From positions 1 to 45,066 of the forward strand of contig JAJEAC010000193.1 in the NCBI GenBank assembly GCA_022824315.1: a DNA stretch of 45,066 nt. The letters are read 5' to 3'. Below are positions 1 to 8,806 of this stretch, one piece after another (position 1 is the stretch's first letter; each line of letters starts with the position of its first letter). The notes under the pieces are model-generated. The model was not told where the DNA came from. It worked only from the letters and a program-made list of their open reading frames with translations, and made no database searches. This stretch comes from Silicimonas sp. (lineage in GTDB: Bacteria > Pseudomonadota > Alphaproteobacteria > Rhodobacterales > Rhodobacteraceae). A program made the translations under genes and the position numbers.

Positions 1-222
1 CTCGAGCAGATGAGCGACTGGGGTGCCGACACGTTGACGAAGGCGCAGCTTGAGTACGCAGCCTCAGACGTGATCTACCTGCATCGCCTGAAGGACGTGC
101 TGGACGAGCGTCTCAGGCGGGAGGGTCGCGTGGACCTGGCGCAGGCGGCCTTTGACTTTCTGCCGACCCGTGCCCGCCTTGACCTTGCCGGCTGGCCCGA
201 CGTCGACATCTTCGCCCACTAG
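1..222 (+). CDS. rnd: Ribonuclease D, C-terminal part (gene cut by window edge)
   Basis: Open from base 1 in frame 1 to a TAG at 220-222, so only about 73 C-terminal residues are present. They contain the YxxxD motif (YAASD, local residues 19-23) of DEDDy-type 3'-5' exonucleases, followed by the helix ending in a 'LHRLKDVLDERL' stretch. In the family this motif supplies the last catalytic Asp and Tyr used in trimming the 3' ends of stable RNA. The protein stops soon after the exonuclease fold, as in the short (about 200 aa) alphaproteobacterial Rnd proteins that lack HRDC domains. It lies just upstream of lptC on the same strand, a common alphaproteobacterial order. Identity rests on the motif plus context; the N-terminal Asp/Glu motifs are outside the window. 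Confidence 0.8.
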   Translation, partial: LEQMSDWGADTLTKAQLEYAASDVIYLHRLKDVLDERLRREGRVDLAQAAFDFLPTRARLDLAGWPDVDIFAH

Positions 223-245
223 CCGAAATGTCCTATATTACGGGC

Positions 246-839
246 ATGGCCGCTACTGACAGATATTCGCGCCTGGTGTTCCGGCTGAAAGTCGCCCTGC
301 CGCTGGTGGCGCTGGGAATACTGTCGACGCTCTTCTTCGTGTCCGAATCCCTCGACCCCGACGCCGCCATTCCGTATGCGGAAATTGACGTTGCACGAAT
401 CATCGAAGAACAGGGCATCTCGAACGCGTCGCTGGGAGGCGTCACGTCGGACGGTGTGGCCATTTCTCTTGCCGCACGCAAGATCCGGACGGACCCGTCC
501 CAGACCATGCTCTTGGGAGAGGCACTGACCGCTGTGCTGAACCTGCCGGACGGCAGCCGCATCGACATCGTGAGTCCGTCCGGCACCGTCGACTCCAATA
601 CACAGGAAGTCACGCTGGACGGGGGTGTGCGGCTTGAGAGCACCAACGGATATGTCGTCACCACTGACCGTCTGGTGACGTCGCTGCGCGATGCCAGCGC
701 CGAATCCAGGGGCAAGATCGTGGCCACGGGGCCAGCCGGAGAAATCTCCGCCGGGTCCATGATGCTTGTCCGGCTCGAATCCGCCGACGGGCATCAACTT
801 GTTTTCCAAGACGGCGTTAGGATGGTATATCACCCCTGA
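246..839 (+). CDS. lptC: LPS export protein LptC
   Basis: About 197 aa. A single N-terminal membrane segment (LKVALPLVALGILSTLFFV, residues 15-33) is followed by a periplasmic beta-jellyroll-like region. This is the layout of LptC, which is anchored in the inner membrane and passes LPS from LptB2FG to LptA. I chose the ATG at 246 because the protein then begins MAATDRYSRL, close to relatives as I recall them. An in-frame ATG at 228, just after the rnd stop, would add six residues. Neither start has a strong Shine-Dalgarno sequence. lptA follows after 18 bp and lptB overlaps lptA, so the three are probably co-transcribed. Sequence conservation in LptC is low, so the call leans on topology and neighbours. 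Confidence 0.85.
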   Translation: MAATDRYSRLVFRLKVALPLVALGILSTLFFVSESLDPDAAIPYAEIDVARIIEEQGISNASLGGVTSDGVAISLAARKIRTDPSQTMLLGEALTAVLNLPDGSRIDIVSPSGTVDSNTQEVTLDGGVRLESTNGYVVTTDRLVTSLRDASAESRGKIVATGPAGEISAGSMMLVRLESADGHQLVFQDGVRMVYHP

Positions 840-857
840 TTCCAAGGACGGCGATCC

Positions 858-1358
858 GTGACCCTACGCATTGCGCTAATTTTCGTACTGACCATATTGG
901 CGCATGCCGCCTCATCGCAGATTGCAGGCATCAAGCTTGGGTCCGCCGGGTTCGACAGGACTCAGCCCGTCGAAGTCACGGCTGACGCGCTGTTCCTGGA
1001 TCAGGAAAGCGGATCCGCCACGTTCGATGGCAATGTCCTGGTCGTTCAGGACAGCCTCCGGCTTTCGGCGAGCCGCGTTCTGGTCGAGTACAATGATGAT
1101 GGCACCGGAGCGAACGGCATCGCGCGACTGCTTGCCTCGGGAGGCGTGACGTTCGTCACGAACGACGAAGCGGTCGAGGCCAGCGAAGCCGCCTATTCCG
1201 TCGAGAACGCCGAAGTGCGGTTTAGCGGAGAAGTCCTTCTGACGCAGGGACCCAACTCAATTTCCGGCGACAAGCTGACAATCAACCTCGAAACCGGATC
1301 GGGTCGGATGGAAGGTCGCGTCCGCACCATATTCAACCCCCAAGTCACAAACCAATGA
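858..1358 (+). CDS. lptA: LPS transport periplasmic protein LptA
   Basis: 166 aa starting at GTG (858) with an AAGGA-type ribosome site at about 844-848. Residues 1-20 form a Sec signal peptide (MTLRIALIFVLTILAHAAS). The rest is an OstA/LptA-type repeat of short beta strands, with the family pattern 'VEVTADALFLDQESGSATF.GNV' near residues 38-60 and a second 'VEASEAAYSVENAEVRFSGEV' block. LptA forms the periplasmic bridge that carries LPS to the outer membrane. The stop TGA overlaps the lptB start as ATGA (1355-1358), implying translational coupling. The length is normal for alphaproteobacterial LptA. Confidence 0.9.
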   Translation: MTLRIALIFVLTILAHAASSQIAGIKLGSAGFDRTQPVEVTADALFLDQESGSATFDGNVLVVQDSLRLSASRVLVEYNDDGTGANGIARLLASGGVTFVTNDEAVEASEAAYSVENAEVRFSGEVLLTQGPNSISGDKLTINLETGSGRMEGRVRTIFNPQVTNQ

Positions 1359-2110
1359 CGGTTCTCACGGTCGCCTCGGAAACCGAACAGGGACTCCATG
1401 TCCGGAACCTGCGAAAGTCCTTCCGCAGGCGACCGATCATTCGAGACGTCAACCTCGACTTGCAGCGTGGCGAGGTCGTGGCGCTTCTTGGACCCAACGG
1501 ATCCGGCAAGACCACGTGCTTCTACACGATTGCCGGGCTGGTCATGCCGGATGGCGGACAGGTGCGGGTCGACGGGCGCGACGTCACCAACTACCCAATG
1601 TACCGTCGCGCGAAGCTAGGCATCGGCTACCTTCCGCAAGAACGATCAATCTTCCAGGGCCTCAACGTCGAAGACAACATCCTTGCGATTCTCGAGATCG
1701 TCGAAAAGGACAGGTCCAAGCGGCGCGAAAGACTCGAGGAGCTTTTGGACGAATTCTCCATCGCGCACTTGCGCCGCACGCCGTCAGTCGCCCTGTCGGG
1801 AGGAGAACGCAGACGCTGCGAGATCGCGCGCAGTCTTGCGGCCGAGCCGAAATACCTGCTGCTGGACGAGCCCTTTCCGGGCATCGACCCGATCGCCGTC
1901 GGTGACATCCGCGAGCTTGTGATCGAACTCAAGGACCGGGGAATCGGCGTCCTGATCACCGACCACAACGTGCGAGAAACGCTTCAGATCGTTGACCGGG
2001 CCTACATCCTCCATGATGGCACCGTGCTGATGAGCGGGAGCGCGGACGAAGTCGTCGTCGACGAAAAGGTCCGCCGCATCTTCCTGGGCCAGGAGTTTCG
2101 GATGTCATGA
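1355..2110 (+). CDS. lptB: LPS export ABC transporter ATPase LptB
   Basis: 251 aa cytoplasmic ATPase that powers LPS extraction by LptFG. The following can be read directly: Walker A GPNGSGKT (46-53), Q-loop Gln95, signature LSGGE (147-151), Walker B LLLDEP (168-173) and H-loop His204 in ITDHN. The C-terminus 'RRIFLGQEFRM' is typical of LptB rather than of LivF-type ATPases. The ATGA overlap with lptA fits a single lptCAB transcript. One small oddity is DEPFPGIDP after Walker B, where most LptB proteins have DEPFAGVDP. lptF and lptG are not in the window; they usually lie elsewhere. Confidence 0.95.
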   Translation: MTVLTVASETEQGLHVRNLRKSFRRRPIIRDVNLDLQRGEVVALLGPNGSGKTTCFYTIAGLVMPDGGQVRVDGRDVTNYPMYRRAKLGIGYLPQERSIFQGLNVEDNILAILEIVEKDRSKRRERLEELLDEFSIAHLRRTPSVALSGGERRRCEIARSLAAEPKYLLLDEPFPGIDPIAVGDIRELVIELKDRGIGVLITDHNVRETLQIVDRAYILHDGTVLMSGSADEVVVDEKVRRIFLGQEFRMS

Positions 2111-2302
2111 CGGGAAGCGAGGTTGACAGCGGCAACGCCTTCTACGCCAAATGGAACCGATGGCGCATGCAGCCCGTCGCAAATCCCCGTGTCCGCAAGC
2201 GCTCCGCATCTTCAATGCCGCCGGGTCGCGTCATATGTAAATGATTGTCCAGGGCACCGGCCGCCAGGCGGGTGGCAGTTCGCACCATTTCGGGAGAGGT
2301 CC

Positions 2303-2866
2303 ATGCAGTATCAGGTTACCGGCAAGAAGATCGACGTTGGCGAAGCGCTTCAAACACACGTCAAGACATCCCTCGACGAAGTCGCGCGCAAGTTTGCGGG
2401 ACGACCGACCGATGCGAACGTGGTGTTCTCGAAGAGCGGCCACGAATTTGTCTGTGAAATCCTGATCCATCTTTCGGCCGGACTCAACGTTCAGGCCCGA
2501 GGCCACGACCACGAGATATACGCCGCTTTCGAACGCAGCTGCGACAAGGCCGAAAAGCAGCTCCGGCGATACAAGCGGCGGTTGAAGGATCATCGCCGCG
2601 AACGACCTGTTGAACTTCAAGACGCCTCGGCCTATATCCTCGCGTCGTCCGACGGAGACGACGAATCGGAACCTGAAACGCTTCAGCCCATCATCATCGC
2701 AGAGATGGAAACGAAGATTCCGTCGCTATCCGTCGGTGAGGCGGTGATGCAGATGGAGCTCGCCGGTGCCCCGGTGCTGGTCTTTCGGAACGAACGGCAG
2801 GAAACTGGCGTCAATGTCGTTTATCGCCGGGATGACGGAAACATTGGCTGGATCGACCCGAACTAG
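2303..2866 (+). CDS. hpf: Long-form ribosome hibernation promoting factor
   Basis: 187 aa, starting at ATG 2303, eight nt or so after a GGGAGAGG ribosome site. The frame is open upstream to 2123, but that stretch has no family similarity. Residues 1-100 form the HPF/RaiA fold (MQYQVTGKKIDVGEALQTHV start, basic helix 'KAEKQLRRYKRRLKDHRRE'). An acidic linker follows, and residues 130-187 are the long-HPF C-terminal dimerisation domain ('VMQMELAGAPVLVFRNE...NVVYRRDDGNIGWIDP'). Long HPF pairs 70S ribosomes into inactive 100S dimers in slow growth. The gene is followed by ptsN, the usual alphaproteobacterial order. In many relatives rpoN lies just upstream; here it does not. Confidence 0.93.
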   Translation: MQYQVTGKKIDVGEALQTHVKTSLDEVARKFAGRPTDANVVFSKSGHEFVCEILIHLSAGLNVQARGHDHEIYAAFERSCDKAEKQLRRYKRRLKDHRRERPVELQDASAYILASSDGDDESEPETLQPIIIAEMETKIPSLSVGEAVMQMELAGAPVLVFRNERQETGVNVVYRRDDGNIGWIDPN

Positions 2867-2905
2867 GGCGGCGCGGCCAACCGCTGTCAAGAGGACCGCC
2901 TTGAG

Positions 2906-3370
2906 ATGAACGTAGCAAAGATTCTCCGCCCGGAAGCGGTCAGGCACATTGCCACGCTAAGCAGCAAGAAGCGGCTGTTTCACGAAATCGGGGATCTTGC
3001 GTCCATTGCCTATGGCCTCAATCCGGCTGACGTGGCGTCAGCGCTTCAGGAACGGGAGGCCTTGGGTCCGACCGGGGTCGGGCAGGGGGTGGCCCTGCCG
3101 CATGCCCGCCTGGCCGAACTGACAACCGTTCGCGGCCTCTTCGTTCAGATCGAACGTCCCCTCGAGTTCGAGGCCGTCGACAAGCAGCCGGTCGATCTCG
3201 TCTTCGCGCTCCTGGCGCCCGAGGATGCGGGCGTGGAGCACCTGAAGGCGCTGGCGGTGGTGTCGCGCTCCATGCGCGACGCCGACCTTTGCACCAAGCT
3301 TCGCGCCAACACGGATCAGGCCACGCTGCACACCCTTCTGGCCGAACAGCCGCGCGACAAGGCCGCCTGA
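2906..3370 (+). CDS. ptsN: Nitrogen PTS regulatory protein IIA-Ntr
   Basis: 154 aa PTS EIIA type-2 domain. The phosphorylatable histidine is His66 in GVALPHARL, and the surrounding 'EREALGPTGVGQGVA' (49-63) is the family's signature region. IIA-Ntr receives phosphate from the PtsP-NPr relay. It does not transport sugar but adjusts potassium, nitrogen and envelope responses through protein contacts. It sits 39 bp after hpf on the same strand and is probably co-transcribed with it. No obvious terminator follows; the next 388 bp hold no recognised gene. Confidence 0.93.
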   Translation: MNVAKILRPEAVRHIATLSSKKRLFHEIGDLASIAYGLNPADVASALQEREALGPTGVGQGVALPHARLAELTTVRGLFVQIERPLEFEAVDKQPVDLVFALLAPEDAGVEHLKALAVVSRSMRDADLCTKLRANTDQATLHTLLAEQPRDKAA

Positions 3371-3758
3371 GCCGCCACGCCTTCCGATCGCGGTCGCTCC
3401 GCGAATTCTCGCCCCACCCGTTCCACAAAGTCCTGCTCCGTGATCCAGTTGCAGAAAGCCGCAAGGTCGCAGACCCCGCGCCGGCATGGATCGACTCGGT
3501 TTGCCCGGTCATGAAGGGTGATCGCCGCTTTGCAATCCGGCACCCAACGGCATGGCGCTTGCGCATGGCAAAGGGCACCTCAATGCACCCCGGGGCCCCA
3601 GGTTGCAGACATCCCGGCCAACATGCACGCAATGGCCGCCATGAATCGCCCGCCGAGCTTGCACCAGATTCCCCAAGTGGAGCCGACCGGTCCACAAGTG
3701 CCGGAAACCTACGAAGTCGAGACGCTCACGTCGCCCACGCGCCGCCTGGGCAGCCCGT
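3371..3758. other. Gene-poor spacer between convergent ptsN and cysQ
   Basis: 388 bp with no recognised gene on either strand and no hairpin followed by a T-run. A minus-strand reading frame (3316-3543) has fairly coding-like third positions but no family I recognise, and it runs into the end of ptsN. I treat the stretch as non-coding, possibly with gene remnants. Confidence 0.5.
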
Positions 3759-4574
3759 TCATTCGACCGCGAGGACCACTCCGGGCGAATGAGCCAGGAA
3801 GAACGGGTTTCGAAAGGACGGCTTGCCATAGGCGAGAGGCGCGTGCGTCTCCTTCCGGACCACGTGCCCTCCGGCAGCGGCCAGAACGGCGTGACCGGCG
3901 GCCGTGTCCCACTCCATCGTCGGGCCAAGGCGCGGATAGAAATCCGCCTCTCCCGCCGCCACCAGGCAGAACTTGAGCGATGAGCCGGCGCTCACCAGGT
4001 CTGCCACTTCGTATTTTGCAATGTAGTCGTCCGTCGCCTGATCCCTGTGCGACTTCGATGCCACGACCCGCAGCGCCGCGTTGTCCGGTTCAGCGACCCT
4101 GATGGGACGCATGTCGCCAAGCCTGTCCGCGTCCAGGTCTCCCGTTTCCTCGATTGCCCCGCCTTCCGGCAAGGTCATGAACAACCGTCCCTTCGCCGGC
4201 GCATAGACAGCGCCCAGCGTCGGGCTCCCGTCTTCGACCAATGCAATGTTCACCGTGAAGTCGCCCCTGCGCTGCACGAACTCCTTGGTGCCGTCCAGCG
4301 GGTCGACGATCAGGAATGTCCCGACCGACAGTTCGTGGGTCGAGGACTGCTCCTCGGTTATCAGAGGCAGATCCGGGAAACCGGTCCTCAGCCCCGCAGC
4401 GATCAGCCTGTCGGCAGCCTCGTCCGCCTCCGTCACCGGGGACGAGTCCTGCTTTTTCCTGACCGCGAAGCCGTCGCGCCGATAGATCTCCATGATGGCC
4501 TCGCCGCCCTGAATCGCCAAGCGGCGCATGGTCGACACCAGATTGTCTCGATCAATGTTCAACCAGGAATCCAC
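3759..4574 (-). CDS. cysQ: 3'(2'),5'-bisphosphate nucleotidase, CysQ type
   Basis: 271 aa inositol-monophosphatase superfamily enzyme. Metal and substrate motifs are Glu74/Glu75 in 'LITEEQSS', DPLDGTKEF (91-99) and EWDTAAG (221-227). 'DGTKEF' and the overall length fit CysQ, which removes phosphate from PAP (3'-phosphoadenosine 5'-phosphate), a by-product of sulfate assimilation and sulfotransferase reactions, better than SuhB, which has DGTxNF. The start is ATG at 4574. It is separated by 110 bp from the upstream same-strand alkB gene, with a GCCGCC/GGCGGC hairpin at 4653-4675 in the gap. PAP release would also suit the sulfotransferase-like gene at 36347-37051, but that link is only inference. 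Confidence 0.9.
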   Translation of the reverse strand: MDSWLNIDRDNLVSTMRRLAIQGGEAIMEIYRRDGFAVRKKQDSSPVTEADEAADRLIAAGLRTGFPDLPLITEEQSSTHELSVGTFLIVDPLDGTKEFVQRRGDFTVNIALVEDGSPTLGAVYAPAKGRLFMTLPEGGAIEETGDLDADRLGDMRPIRVAEPDNAALRVVASKSHRDQATDDYIAKYEVADLVSAGSSLKFCLVAAGEADFYPRLGPTMEWDTAAGHAVLAAAGGHVVRKETHAPLAYGKPSFRNPFFLAHSPGVVLAVE

Positions 4575-4684
4575 CGCGCTCCCCTATCGAAATGCTCCGT
4601 TACGGAATCTCTGCACTTATTGCCATCTCGGCACGCACGGGCAACCAGACCCGCCGCCAGCACCGGTCCGGCGGCCATTCCGTC

Positions 4685-5293
4685 CTATCCCGCCACCCTC
4701 ATGGTGACGTTGATCCGGCCGCCATCGGGCAGAAGGGATGACGAGCCGAACCGGATCCGGTCGATGCCATGATATGCCAGCCGCGCCGCGCCCGACAGCA
4801 CGGCCACATCGCCGGAATTCAGCCAGATGGATCGCGTCGGACCGCCACGTGTCACCTGCCCGATCCTGAACAGCGCGTCGTCTCCGAGCGAAATCGAGAC
4901 GACCGGCCAATCCAGATCGACCTCGTCCCGATCCTGGTGCAGTCCCATCTTCGCTCCCTCGCCGTAGAAGTTGACGAGGCATGAGTCCGGCATCCGCACA
5001 ACGCCCGATGCCGCCCGCCAGACATCGAGCGCCGCGGCAGGAATTTCCGGCCAGGCTTCGCCGTTCGGTTGCAGCGCATCGTACCTGTATCCGGCGCGGT
5101 CCGTGACCCAGCCGACCTTTCCGGCGGCACTCATTCTCACCGACATCTTCTTGCCGCCGGGCGTTGCATACCTGCGAAAAGGCGCGACAGCGGCGACGTC
5201 GCGCAGGTCGCTCACCATTTCGCGCTGCAGGCCTGGGGAAAGGAACCCCTTCCATATCCTGACGCCATTTACATCCAGCGGGGTCCCCAACAT
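4685..5293 (-). CDS. alkB: AlkB-like Fe(II)/2-oxoglutarate dioxygenase
   Basis: 202 aa from the ATG at 5293; the frame is open to 5395, but the extra 34 residues look non-coding. The AlkB core is complete: NFY (108-110), His119-x-Asp121 in 'LHQDRDE', distal His175 in 'AYHGID', and the 2-oxoglutarate/substrate-specific R193-x5-R199 in 'RINVTMR'. AlkB proteins directly reverse alkylation damage (1-methyladenine, 3-methylcytosine) by oxidative demethylation. No ada gene or adaptive-response operator was noticed nearby. It is divergent from dnaK. Assignment to DNA repair is by family; some relatives act on RNA or tRNA. Confidence 0.88.
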   Translation of the reverse strand: MLGTPLDVNGVRIWKGFLSPGLQREMVSDLRDVAAVAPFRRYATPGGKKMSVRMSAAGKVGWVTDRAGYRYDALQPNGEAWPEIPAAALDVWRAASGVVRMPDSCLVNFYGEGAKMGLHQDRDEVDLDWPVVSISLGDDALFRIGQVTRGGPTRSIWLNSGDVAVLSGAARLAYHGIDRIRFGSSSLLPDGGRINVTMRVAG

Positions 5294-5524
5294 GCACGCA
5301 ATATAGCCGAATGGCCGGAACGTTCCATCGGGCACGCAACCAGGATGGCCATCCTGCGTGCACCCATGTCGAGAGCGCGGCCTGATCTGCGGCATGTCTT
5401 TCGCCCCAAGTCATGCGGGATGAGCAATCGGGCGTCGGCAGCCCGGATGCAAGCCGACGCTCCGGACCCGCGGGTCATGTTCGCCTTCGGTACATGTGCA
5501 TTGCAAATTCGCCGTCCTGACATG

Positions 5525-5555
5525 CTTGCAGGCGCAATGACCCCTACCTATATAC
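5525..5555 (+). promoter_or_regulatory. Probable RpoH (heat-shock) promoter of dnaK
   Basis: CTTGCA at 5525-5530, a 17-bp spacer, then CTATATAC from 5548. This matches the alphaproteobacterial sigma-32 pattern (CTTG, 17-18 bp, CYTATnT). It lies about 110 bp upstream of the dnaK ATG in an otherwise gene-free 371-bp divergent region (5294-5664), where I see no CIRCE repeat. Function is inferred. Confidence 0.55.
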
Positions 5556-5664
5556 CCCCACGAGCCCGTGATCGCCCCTTGATGCGTCACGATTCATGGG
5601 ATGGATGATCGGTGCCGAACCGGGCTGGTCTTCCGGACATCGCCGAAAGAAAAAGGACACAGGA

Positions 5665-7587
5665 ATGGGCAAAGTTATCGGTATTGACCTGGGTACCACG
5701 AACAGCTGCGTCGCCATCATGGATGGATCCCAGCCCCGGGTGATCGAAAACGCCGAAGGCGCGCGAACCACCCCTTCAATCGTTGCGTTCACCGACAAGG
5801 AGCGGCTTGTGGGGCAGCCAGCCAAGCGCCAGGCAGTCACGAATCCGGAGAACACCGTCTTCGCGGTCAAGCGCCTGATCGGGCGTCGTGTCGACGATGC
5901 CGAGGTGACGAAGGACAAGAAGGTCGTGCCATATGCCATCGTGGATGGCGGCAACGGCGATGCCTGGGTCGAGGCGGGAGGCGAAAAGTACTCCCCGTCC
6001 CAGATCTCCGCCTTCATCCTCCAGAAGATGAAGGAAACCGCCGAGGGCTACCTTGGCGAGGACGTCGCGCAAGCCGTCATCACCGTGCCGGCCTACTTCA
6101 ACGACGCGCAGCGTCAGGCAACGAAAGACGCCGGCAAGATTGCCGGGCTCGAAGTGCTGCGGATCATCAACGAGCCGACCGCTGCGGCCCTGGCTTACGG
6201 CCTGGACAAGAAAGAGACGAAGACCATTGCCGTCTATGACCTCGGCGGCGGCACCTTCGACATCACGATTCTTGAGATCGATGACGGCCTCTTCGAGGTG
6301 AAGTCCACGAATGGCGACACGTTTCTCGGCGGCGAGGACTTCGATATGCGGGTCGTCAACTACCTGGCCGAGGAGTTCAAGAAGGAGCACGGCGTTGACC
6401 TGACTGCCGACAAGATGGCGCTTCAGCGCCTGAAGGAGGCAGCCGAAAAGGCAAAGATCGAGCTTTCGAGCTCCTCCCAGACCGAGATCAACCAACCGTT
6501 CATCTCGATGGATCCTGGCTCGGGCACGCCGCTCCACATGGTCATCAAGCTGACGCGCGCAAAGCTGGAGAGCCTTGTAGGCGACCTGATCAAGAAGTCG
6601 ATCAAGCCGTGCCGGGCCGCCCTGAAGGATGCCGGCATCTCGACGGACAGCATCGACGAAGTCGTTCTTGTCGGCGGCATGACGCGGATGCCGAGGGTCA
6701 TCGAGGAAGTCACGAAGTTCTTCGGAAGGGAACCGCACAAGGGCGTGAATCCCGACGAGGTCGTCGCCATGGGCGCCGCCATTCAGGCCGGCGTTCTTCA
6801 GGGTGACGTCAAGGACGTCGTCCTCCTCGACGTGACGCCGCTTTCCCTGGGCATCGAAACGCTGGGCGGCGTATTCACCCGGCTCATCGACCGCAACACG
6901 ACGATTCCCACGAAAAAGTCGCAGATCTTCTCGACCGCCGAGGACAACCAGAATGCGGTTACCATCCGCGTCTTCCAGGGCGAACGCGAAATGGCGGCGG
7001 ACAACAAGATTCTCGGTCAGTTCAACCTGGAAGAGATTCCTCCGGCGCCACGGGGAATGCCCCAGATCGAGGTGACCTTCGACATTGACGCCAATGGCAT
7101 CGTCAGCGTGTCCGCCAAGGACAAGGGCACCGGCAAGGAGCAGAAGATCACGATCCAGGCATCGAGCGGCCTTTCGGACGAAGAAATCGAACGGATGGTC
7201 AAGGATGCCGAGGAAAACGCCGAGGCCGACAGGGAACGCCGAGAGCTGGTCGAGGCGAAGAACAGTGCCGAAAGCAAGATCGACTACTACGAGAAGCAGA
7301 TCAAGGAGCATGCCGACAAGGTCGACCCGACCACGGTCGAGGCGATCGAACTGGCCATCTCCGCGCTCAAGGACGACCTCGAAAAGGACGATGTCGCGGC
7401 AGACAAGCTGCAATCCGGCATCCGCAACCTGGAAGAGGCGTCGATGAAGCTGGGCGAGGCGATCTACAAGGCGCAGGCCGAGTCCGCTGGCGATGCCGCC
7501 CCGGATGACGAGGACGAACCGCGCGGCGTGGACGACGACATTGTCGATGCCGACTTCGAAGACCTCGAAGACGACAAGCGCGCGTGA
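5665..7587 (+). CDS. dnaK: Molecular chaperone DnaK (Hsp70)
   Basis: 640 aa. The start ATG at 5665 gives [15 protein letters not shown], with AGGA just upstream; an in-frame ATG at 5596 is not supported. The N-terminal ATPase domain holds the phosphate-1 motif IDLGTTNS (7-14) and '[13 protein letters not shown]'. The linker '[21 protein letters not shown]' leads to the substrate-binding domain, and a helical lid and acidic tail end the protein. DnaK binds exposed hydrophobic segments under control of DnaJ and GrpE; both are in this window (7661 and 40609). A heat-shock type promoter lies upstream and a hairpin-rich spacer separates it from dnaJ. Nothing is missing or unusual in the sequence. 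Confidence 0.99.
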   Translation: MGKVIGIDLGTTNSCVAIMDGSQPRVIENAEGARTTPSIVAFTDKERLVGQPAKRQAVTNPENTVFAVKRLIGRRVDDAEVTKDKKVVPYAIVDGGNGDAWVEAGGEKYSPSQISAFILQKMKETAEGYLGEDVAQAVITVPAYFNDAQRQATKDAGKIAGLEVLRIINEPTAAALAYGLDKKETKTIAVYDLGGGTFDITILEIDDGLFEVKSTNGDTFLGGEDFDMRVVNYLAEEFKKEHGVDLTADKMALQRLKEAAEKAKIELSSSSQTEINQPFISMDPGSGTPLHMVIKLTRAKLESLVGDLIKKSIKPCRAALKDAGISTDSIDEVVLVGGMTRMPRVIEEVTKFFGREPHKGVNPDEVVAMGAAIQAGVLQGDVKDVVLLDVTPLSLGIETLGGVFTRLIDRNTTIPTKKSQIFSTAEDNQNAVTIRVFQGEREMAADNKILGQFNLEEIPPAPRGMPQIEVTFDIDANGIVSVSAKDKGTGKEQKITIQASSGLSDEEIERMVKDAEENAEADRERRELVEAKNSAESKIDYYEKQIKEHADKVDPTTVEAIELAISALKDDLEKDDVAADKLQSGIRNLEEASMKLGEAIYKAQAESAGDAAPDDEDEPRGVDDDIVDADFEDLEDDKRA

Positions 7588-7637
7588 CGCCGCTTGGCGC
7601 GAATTTCGACCGGCCCGACGCCTTCTCGGACCGGTCG
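7588..7637 (+). repeat. Two tandem hairpins in the dnaK-dnaJ spacer
   Basis: A small hairpin directly after the dnaK stop (CGCC 7588-7591, GGCG 7596-7599) is followed by a longer one: CGACCGG 7607-7613 pairs with CCGGTCG 7631-7637, with an inner CCGA/TCGG pairing (7615-7618 with 7626-7629). There is no T-run, so these look like mRNA processing or stability structures rather than a terminator. They could lower dnaJ relative to dnaK. Confidence 0.55.
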
Positions 7638-7660
7638 TAGCGCTTCAAGGGGAATGAGGC

Positions 7661-8806
7661 ATGTCCAAGCGCGATTTCTACGAGGTTCTTGGGGTCTCCA
7701 GGGGGGCATCGCCCGAAGAACTGAAGAAGGCATACCGACGCAAGGCAAAGGACCTTCACCCGGACCGGAACTCGGACAATCCCAACGCCGAATCCCAGTT
7801 CAAGGAAGTCAACGAAGCGTACGAGATCCTCAAGGACCCCGAAAAGAAGGCGGCCTATGACCGCTTCGGCCATGCCGCGTTCGAAGGTGGCATGGGCGGC
7901 GGGGTGCATCCCGGTCGCGAATACGCGGGCGGCGACTTCGCCAGCGCGTTCTCGGACGTCTTTGACGACCTATTCGGCGACATAACCGGATCTCGCCGCG
8001 GAAAGAGGCAGCAGCGCGCCACGCGCGGCTCTGATCTGCGCTACAACCTGCGGGTGACGCTCGAAGACGCGTATTCGGGCATTCAGAAGTCCATCCGGGT
8101 ACCCACCGCCCTGTCCTGCGAAACCTGCAGCGGCACGGGAGCCGAAGGAGGCGCGGAGCCGGAGCCTTGCCCGACATGCTCGGGCCTGGGGAAGGTGCGT
8201 GCAAGCCAGGGATTCTTCACGGTGGAGCGCACCTGCCCCACATGCTCGGGCGCTGGCCAGCTCATCCGGAATCCGTGCGGGTCCTGCGGCGGATCCGGAC
8301 GGGTCGCGAAGGAACGCTCGCTTTCCGTCAACATTCCCGTTGGCGTGGAAACCGGAACGCGGATCCGGCTCGCCGGCGAGGGTGAGGCGGGGCTGCGGGG
8401 AGGGCCGTCCGGCGATCTCTACATCTTCATCGAAGTCGCCGAACATGCCTTGTTCCAGCGGGACGGAATGAACCTGTATTGCCAAGTCCCGGTCTCGGTT
8501 GCGACCGCCGCGCTCGGGGGCGACATCGAGGTGCCAACCATTGATGGCGGCCGCAGCCGCGTGAAGATTCCGACCGGCAGCCAGTCGGGTCGCCAGATGC
8601 GGCTTCGGGGCAAGGGGATGCCGTCGCTGAGGGGTGGAGGCCATGGCGACATGCTGGTCGAGCTTGCGGTCGAGACTCCGGTCAACCTGACCGCCAGGCA
8701 GAAGGAACTGCTGCGCGAGTTTGAAGAGCTTTCGGCGGAGAACAATCCCAATAGCACGGGATTCTTCGAAAAGGTGAAGTCCTTCTGGGACGGCATGAAA
8801 GCCTGA
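7661..8806 (+). CDS. dnaJ: Co-chaperone DnaJ (Hsp40)
   Basis: 381 aa, a full type I DnaJ. The J domain carries HPD at 33-35, which stimulates DnaK ATPase. A G/F-rich segment (about 70-110) follows. Four zinc repeats have Cys pairs 153/156, 170/173, 192/195 and 206/209. The C-terminal beta-sandwich substrate domain contains '[22 protein letters not shown]' type sequence. An AGGGGAATG-like ribosome site lies just upstream of ATG 7661. It follows dnaK by 73 bp and is presumably in the same heat-shock operon. No convincing terminator is visible after it. Confidence 0.98.
   Translation: MSKRDFYEVLGVSRGASPEELKKAYRRKAKDLHPDRNSDNPNAESQFKEVNEAYEILKDPEKKAAYDRFGHAAFEGGMGGGVHPGREYAGGDFASAFSDVFDDLFGDITGSRRGKRQQRATRGSDLRYNLRVTLEDAYSGIQKSIRVPTALSCETCSGTGAEGGAEPEPCPTCSGLGKVRASQGFFTVERTCPTCSGAGQLIRNPCGSCGGSGRVAKERSLSVNIPVGVETGTRIRLAGEGEAGLRGGPSGDLYIFIEVAEHALFQRDGMNLYCQVPVSVATAALGGDIEVPTIDGGRSRVKIPTGSQSGRQMRLRGKGMPSLRGGGHGDMLVELAVETPVNLTARQKELLREFEELSAENNPNSTGFFEKVKSFWDGMKA

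Noticed and set aside
2123..2151. hpf promoter beginning TTGACA at 2123
   Set aside because: The -35 is perfect, but no acceptable -10 lies 16-18 bp away.
2123..2302. N-terminal extension of hpf by 60 codons
   Set aside because: No family similarity, and a good ribosome site directly precedes the ATG at 2303.
5776..7413. Very long open frame antisense to dnaK
   Set aside because: High-GC codon bias of dnaK opens the opposite frame; the translation has no recognisable family and dnaK itself is complete and canonical.
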